Assembly (NCBI GenBank): GCA_046540795.1
Contig: JBKHEN010000088.1
Location: 1-10,632 of the forward strand
Source of the DNA: JAAAOH01 sp046540795
GTDB lineage: Bacteria > Spirochaetota > Spirochaetia > DSM-27196 > PWMO01
Direction: 5' to 3'
DNA: 10,632 bases
The position numbers were made by a program, and so were the translations under genes. Within the stretch, counting starts at the first letter, position 1; each line of letters opens with the position of its first letter. The notes below the pieces were generated by a model that worked only from the letters and a program-made list of their open reading frames with translations, had not been told where the DNA came from and made no database searches. Of this stretch, positions 7,106 to 10,632 are shown one piece after another.

Positions 7106-9754
7106 ATGGGACGTATCTACTCCTTCAATAGCTCGGAATTCATCACCGATCCTTCGGTGCTCGAGACCATCGGTAGCCGGGCCGCACGGGTCATGGAACT
7201 GGCCTCCCTGGGTGCGCCGATCGCTCCGGGCTTCATCATCTCAAACGAGTTACTCGGCGAGATCGTCGAGGATCCCCAGGCGGCGTACGACTTCTACAAG
7301 GAGCCGATCGCCCGCATGGAACAGATCCTCGAAAAGGGCTTCAACGACAAGGTCAATCCGCTTCTTGTAAAGGTGGCCGAGAGTCCAACCCTGAACATGG
7401 TGCGCACCCTGTCGTCGATACACAACATCGGTCTCGGGGATCATACGGTGGACGGATTCGGAAGCTTCGTCGGCGAGGGATTTGCGTATCACGAATACGG
7501 CAACCTCGTGCAGAAGATCCTAGAGCTCGAGTTGCTCACCGATGTCGAGAAGAATCGGGCCAAGAAGCTGCAGGCGTATCGGGATGAGCTGAAGAAGGCC
7601 ACCGGCGGGAAAAGGGTCAAGAAGAACGAGGTGAAGGCGGCTCTCGACAACGGGCGGGATCTCCTGCCGGAAGAGATATTTACCAACATGCACGCCCAGC
7701 TGCTGTATGTGGTGAAGATCTTCCATGCATTGTTCCAGGCCAGCACGTCCAGTATTGACTCCTCCTTGGTCGTGCAGGGGATGGTGTTCGGGAACTTCGG
7801 GAAGAACTCCGGTTTCGGTAGCTTCTACACTCACGACATCATCGAAGGCGACAATCGGATCAGCGGGGAGTACTTCGAGCAGGCCTTTGACGCCCGTGAG
7901 AAAGAGGGCGTTCCCTTGGAGCAGGTGTCGAAGGGACTGTACAAGGAGCTCAACCGCATCGGCGGGGAGCTTGAGAAGCACTTCAAGGAGATACGCAACG
8001 TACGCTTCACCGTTGAGAACGGAAAGCTCTGGGTTATTGACCAGAATCCGGTGCCGAACAAGTCCACGCAGGCGGAGATCAAGACGTTGCTGGATCTGCA
8101 CAGGCAGAAGGTCGTGGACGACGATTATGTCATCCAGGCCATCAAGCCTGGACGTTTGAGCGAAATACTGCATCCGGCTCTCGACGTGAGTTCCGTAACC
8201 GAGTTCAAGACCGCCACCGGCGGGATCGCGGGAGCCGTCGGAGCCGCCATCGGCCGCGTCTACTTCTCCACCGACGAGCTCTTGAAGGCGCACAAGCGGG
8301 CCATTCAGGAGAATCAACCTGCCGATTTCGTCCTTGCCATGCCCTCGACCTTCGCCGAGGATGTGAAGGCGATCGAGGTGGCACGGGGCGTGTTGACCTC
8401 GGAGGGCGGCTACGCCTCTCATGCACCGGTGGTGGCCCGAAGCTTGGGGAAAGTGGCGCTCGTGTATCCGGGGATCCGCTTCCGGAAGAAGTCTATGAAG
8501 ATCGGCGATGTGGAGGTGAAAGAGGGCGAGTACATCACTCTCAACGTCCCGTATTACGAGAAGCCTACCGTTTACTTCGGTCAGGCCCGGCTGAGCAAGC
8601 CGACCCCGGAGGGAAGCGGGCTGCTCGAGTTCCTCGACATCGTTCAGCGGCGGATCGACGGATTCGACGTGCACGCCAACGCGGACCAGCCGAAAGACGC
8701 GGAGCTCGCCCTCACCTTCAAAGCCCACGGGATCGGTTTGTGCCGGACGGAGCACATGTTCTTCGCCGAGGATCGGATCAACACGTTCCGCTCGATGATT
8801 ATCGTGGACTCCTCGGAGGAGCGGAAGAAGGTACTCGATCAACTCGAGCCCATGCAGATGGACGACTTCTACCAGCTCTTCAAGATCATGGAGGGCCTGC
8901 CGGTGACCATCCGGCTCCTCGATGCCCCGTTACATGAGTTCCTGCCGCATACGCAGGATTCTATGAAGCAGTTCGTGCAGTTCTTTCAGAAGGGGCACCC
9001 GGACGTCGGCGAGAAAGAGGTGAAGCTGCGCTGCGACCTGCTCGAGGAGTTCAATCCCATGCTCGGGCATCGCGGGATCCGCGTGGCTGTCTCTTATCCG
9101 GAGATATACAACATGCAGGTGCGCGCAATCTTCAAGGCAGCCTACAAGCTCAAGGCGGACGAAGGCGTGGAGGTTGTCCCGGAGATTATGATTCCTCTGG
9201 TCATGACGGCCAATGAGCTGAAGACCATCCGGAACGGAAAGCGCATCGAAGGAAAGTCCATTGCGGGCATCCAGGATATCGAAGAGAACGTTCGTGCGGA
9301 GATGAAGATGCAGGAGCCCATCGAGTACAAGGTGGGCACGATGATCGAATTGCCGGCGGCGGCGCTGCAGGCGGATCGGGTGGCACGGTACGCGGAGTTC
9401 TTCAGCTTCGGTACGAATGACCTGACGCAGACCACCAATGGGTTGTCGCGGGACGACTTCAACAATTTCTTCTCCGACTACAACGAGTTCGACCTCCTCG
9501 AGGAGAACCCCTTCAAGGTGCTCGGCGAACAGGTCAAGGAGATGATCGCCATTGCCGCGGAGCGGGGGCGGCTTACCCGGCCGGACCTGAATCTGGGGCT
9601 CTGCGGGGAGCACGGTGCGGAGCCGGAAAACATCCCCTTTGCCAAGGACTGCGGCCTGGACTACGTGTCCACCTCTCCCTACGGCATTCCCATTGCCAAG
9701 TTGGCCATCGCACAGATGAACATTGAGCGGGAACGGGAAGAGGCAAAAGCGTAG
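7106..9754 (+). CDS. Pyruvate phosphate dikinase homologue with degenerate ATP-grasp domain
   Basis: This 882-residue protein has the full PPDK layout: N-terminal ATP-grasp domain (about 1-355), swivelling phosphohistidine domain (about 365-490) and C-terminal PEP/pyruvate barrel (about 515-875). PPDK interconverts ATP + pyruvate + phosphate and AMP + PEP + diphosphate. The central site is GGYASHAPVVAR with His439. The barrel keeps GIGLCRTEHMFF (Arg547), TIRLLD (Arg603), GTMIELP (Glu748), GTNDLTQ (Asn771, Asp772) and CGEHG (Cys833), matching the known active site. The ATP-grasp domain does not: the usual SVRSGA motif is KVAESP (89-94), the IEFTIE glutamate is Arg300, and the LQTR glutamine and arginine are Asp312 and Asn314. 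The regulatory Thr two residues before the His is Ala437. GAGAGG (7095-7100) is a good ribosome site; the gap from the upstream gene is 21 bases. Ancestry is certain; dikinase activity is doubtful, so I withhold ppdK. Confidence 0.93.
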   Translation: MGRIYSFNSSEFITDPSVLETIGSRAARVMELASLGAPIAPGFIISNELLGEIVEDPQAAYDFYKEPIARMEQILEKGFNDKVNPLLVKVAESPTLNMVRTLSSIHNIGLGDHTVDGFGSFVGEGFAYHEYGNLVQKILELELLTDVEKNRAKKLQAYRDELKKATGGKRVKKNEVKAALDNGRDLLPEEIFTNMHAQLLYVVKIFHALFQASTSSIDSSLVVQGMVFGNFGKNSGFGSFYTHDIIEGDNRISGEYFEQAFDAREKEGVPLEQVSKGLYKELNRIGGELEKHFKEIRNVRFTVENGKLWVIDQNPVPNKSTQAEIKTLLDLHRQKVVDDDYVIQAIKPGRLSEILHPALDVSSVTEFKTATGGIAGAVGAAIGRVYFSTDELLKAHKRAIQENQPADFVLAMPSTFAEDVKAIEVARGVLTSEGGYASHAPVVARSLGKVALVYPGIRFRKKSMKIGDVEVKEGEYITLNVPYYEKPTVYFGQARLSKPTPEGSGLLEFLDIVQRRIDGFDVHANADQPKDAELALTFKAHGIGLCRTEHMFFAEDRINTFRSMIIVDSSEERKKVLDQLEPMQMDDFYQLFKIMEGLPVTIRLLDAPLHEFLPHTQDSMKQFVQFFQKGHPDVGEKEVKLRCDLLEEFNPMLGHRGIRVAVSYPEIYNMQVRAIFKAAYKLKADEGVEVVPEIMIPLVMTANELKTIRNGKRIEGKSIAGIQDIEENVRAEMKMQEPIEYKVGTMIELPAAALQADRVARYAEFFSFGTNDLTQTTNGLSRDDFNNFFSDYNEFDLLEENPFKVLGEQVKEMIAIAAERGRLTRPDLNLGLCGEHGAEPENIPFAKDCGLDYVSTSPYGIPIAKLAIAQMNIEREREEAKA

Positions 9755-9802
9755 TGCCGTCGAAGTAGCTCGGTCTCTGCCGCGTCCTACGAGTATGAGT
9801 AC

Positions 9803-9856
9803 AGCAGCCGGCGCGTGACTGCCCGCTATCCCGACGTGCCGCCGGGGCCGGCTGCT
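9803..9856. terminator. Inverted repeat between convergent genes, possible terminator
   Basis: AGCAGCCGGC (9803-9812) and GCCGGCTGCT (9847-9856) form a perfect 10-bp stem with a 34-base loop between the PPDK homologue and surE, the right arm lying in the last codons of surE. There is no T-run on either side and the loop is long, so termination is only a possibility. Confidence 0.3.
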
Positions 9857-10632
9857 TGCAGCACCTCCCGGGCCCGATCGAGGGATGTAGTGCAATCGAG
9901 GTTGAGGGGCGTCACCGAGACCACGCCGTCGACGGCAAAGGCGTATATGTCGTCATCCGGGGCCAATCGAGCGGGATCGACGGCGACCGTAGTGACGGCC
10001 GCAGCGATGGGCGTGTCGACGCGGGGGTTCGAGATCTCGCTGTGGAAATAGTGCTCCCGCGAAAGACGGGTGATACGCTCCTCGGTTCCGGGAGGACAGC
10101 CGTTGGGTACATCGATCTTGAGGAAGTCGAACGGGAGCGGCCGCCCTTGGGCGGTCAGCACCAACAGGCGTTCGGCATAGCGGCGCGTTACGCGAATGGG
10201 CTCCTCCCAGTCCAGATCTCCATAGACGTAGTGGTGCTCTATCTCCGTCTCTCGGGAGATCGCGAGTGCCGGAATGCCGGCTGACGCCGCCTGCAGCGCG
10301 GCCCCCACGGTACCCGATATTGTAATGTTACTTCCCAGATTCTCTCCATAGTTGATCCCCGAGACTACGAGGTCCGGCCGCCGGTGAGCGCACAGCACCG
10401 CAAGCGCGTGCCGCACCACGAGCGCCGGAGAGGCGTCGAGGTGAAACGCCGGAAGCTCCCGCGTGCCCACCGCAAAGCTCACCGGATGAAAGTGATCAGC
10501 GCGATTGCCCACGAGGCTCCTCCCGCGCGCTGTCTGCTGCTCTGTCGGCGCGGCCACCAGAACGTTTCCCAGATCCGCCACCGCCTCCGCGGTCGCGTAC
10601 AGCCCGGGAGAGCGAATGCCGTCGTCATTGGT
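9826..10632 (-). CDS. surE: 5'/3'-nucleotidase SurE, 5' end cut by window
   Basis: SurE is a metal-dependent phosphatase acting on nucleoside monophosphates (5' and 3') and linked to survival in stationary phase. The frame stays open to the right edge and begins TNDDGI, so only about five N-terminal residues are missing; a GTG at 10581 is internal. Metal-site residues seen are the Asp-Asp of NDDG (family positions 8-9), QQTARGRSL with Thr at the usual Ser39 position, and SGINYGENLG followed by SGTVGAALQAA, the strongest family signature. The visible 268 residues make a protein of about 273, normal for the family. The Ser-to-Thr change is conservative and, as I recall, found in other SurE groups. 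It converges on the PPDK homologue gene and is probably not part of that operon. Its promoter lies outside the window. Confidence 0.93.
   Translation of the reverse strand, partial: TNDDGIRSPGLYATAEAVADLGNVLVAAPTEQQTARGRSLVGNRADHFHPVSFAVGTRELPAFHLDASPALVVRHALAVLCAHRRPDLVVSGINYGENLGSNITISGTVGAALQAASAGIPALAISRETEIEHHYVYGDLDWEEPIRVTRRYAERLLVLTAQGRPLPFDFLKIDVPNGCPPGTEERITRLSREHYFHSEISNPRVDTPIAAAVTTVAVDPARLAPDDDIYAFAVDGVVSVTPLNLDCTTSLDRAREVLQAAGPGGTSG

Noticed and set aside
7520..9895. Long antisense open frames on the minus strand opposite the PPDK homologue (440 and 321 codons)
   Set aside because: They mirror the codon structure of a certain GC-rich gene, show no protein motif and no ribosome site, so they are frame shadows.
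10519..10632. SurE as a degenerate or N-terminally truncated gene starting at GTG 10581
   Set aside because: The frame continues to the window edge and encodes the NDDG metal motif, so the gene is simply cut by the window.

Overview
The window most likely comes from a GC-rich free-living or host-associated spirochaete (Spirochaetaceae/Treponemataceae relatives). The main reason is the 657-residue protein at 4145-6118, which I recognise as CfpA, the cytoplasmic filament protein so far tied to Treponema and close relatives. The order cfpA - unknown gene - pyruvate phosphate dikinase (PPDK) homologue also matches what I recall of Treponema pallidum (TP0748-TP0747-TP0746). No RNA gene, insertion sequence, phage gene or CRISPR array was seen, so this looks like core chromosome.

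Layout. On the minus strand, 53-1189 encodes a MinD/FlhG-like deviant Walker A ATPase. A divergent intergenic region (1190-1354) separates it from a plus-strand gene, 1355-4033. That gene encodes an 892-residue bitopic membrane protein with a large cytoplasmic part, one membrane segment, an acidic linker and a C-terminal LysM-like domain. A short gap (4034-4144) carries the best promoter in the window, a perfect TATAAT with extended TG. This promoter drives a tight three-gene operon: cfpA (4145-6118), a two-domain protein of unknown function (6122-7084, 3 bp after cfpA) and a full-length PPDK homologue (7106-9754, 21 bp further on). Convergent to the operon is surE, a nucleotidase gene (9826 to the right edge), missing only about five N-terminal codons.

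How they may work together. CfpA builds a ribbon under the inner membrane and affects nucleoid and division in Treponema denticola (established). The neighbouring bitopic LysM protein could physically join the cytoplasmic side to peptidoglycan, and a MinD-like ATPase could add spatial information; both roles are inference. The most interesting observation is the PPDK homologue. Its phosphohistidine domain and PEP/pyruvate domain keep all the key residues I can check, but its N-terminal ATP-grasp domain appears to have lost the residues that bind ATP (the Arg92, Glu323, Gln335 and Arg337 equivalents). It may therefore not be a real dikinase but a PEP-responsive phosphotransfer or sensor protein co-expressed with a cytoskeletal filament.
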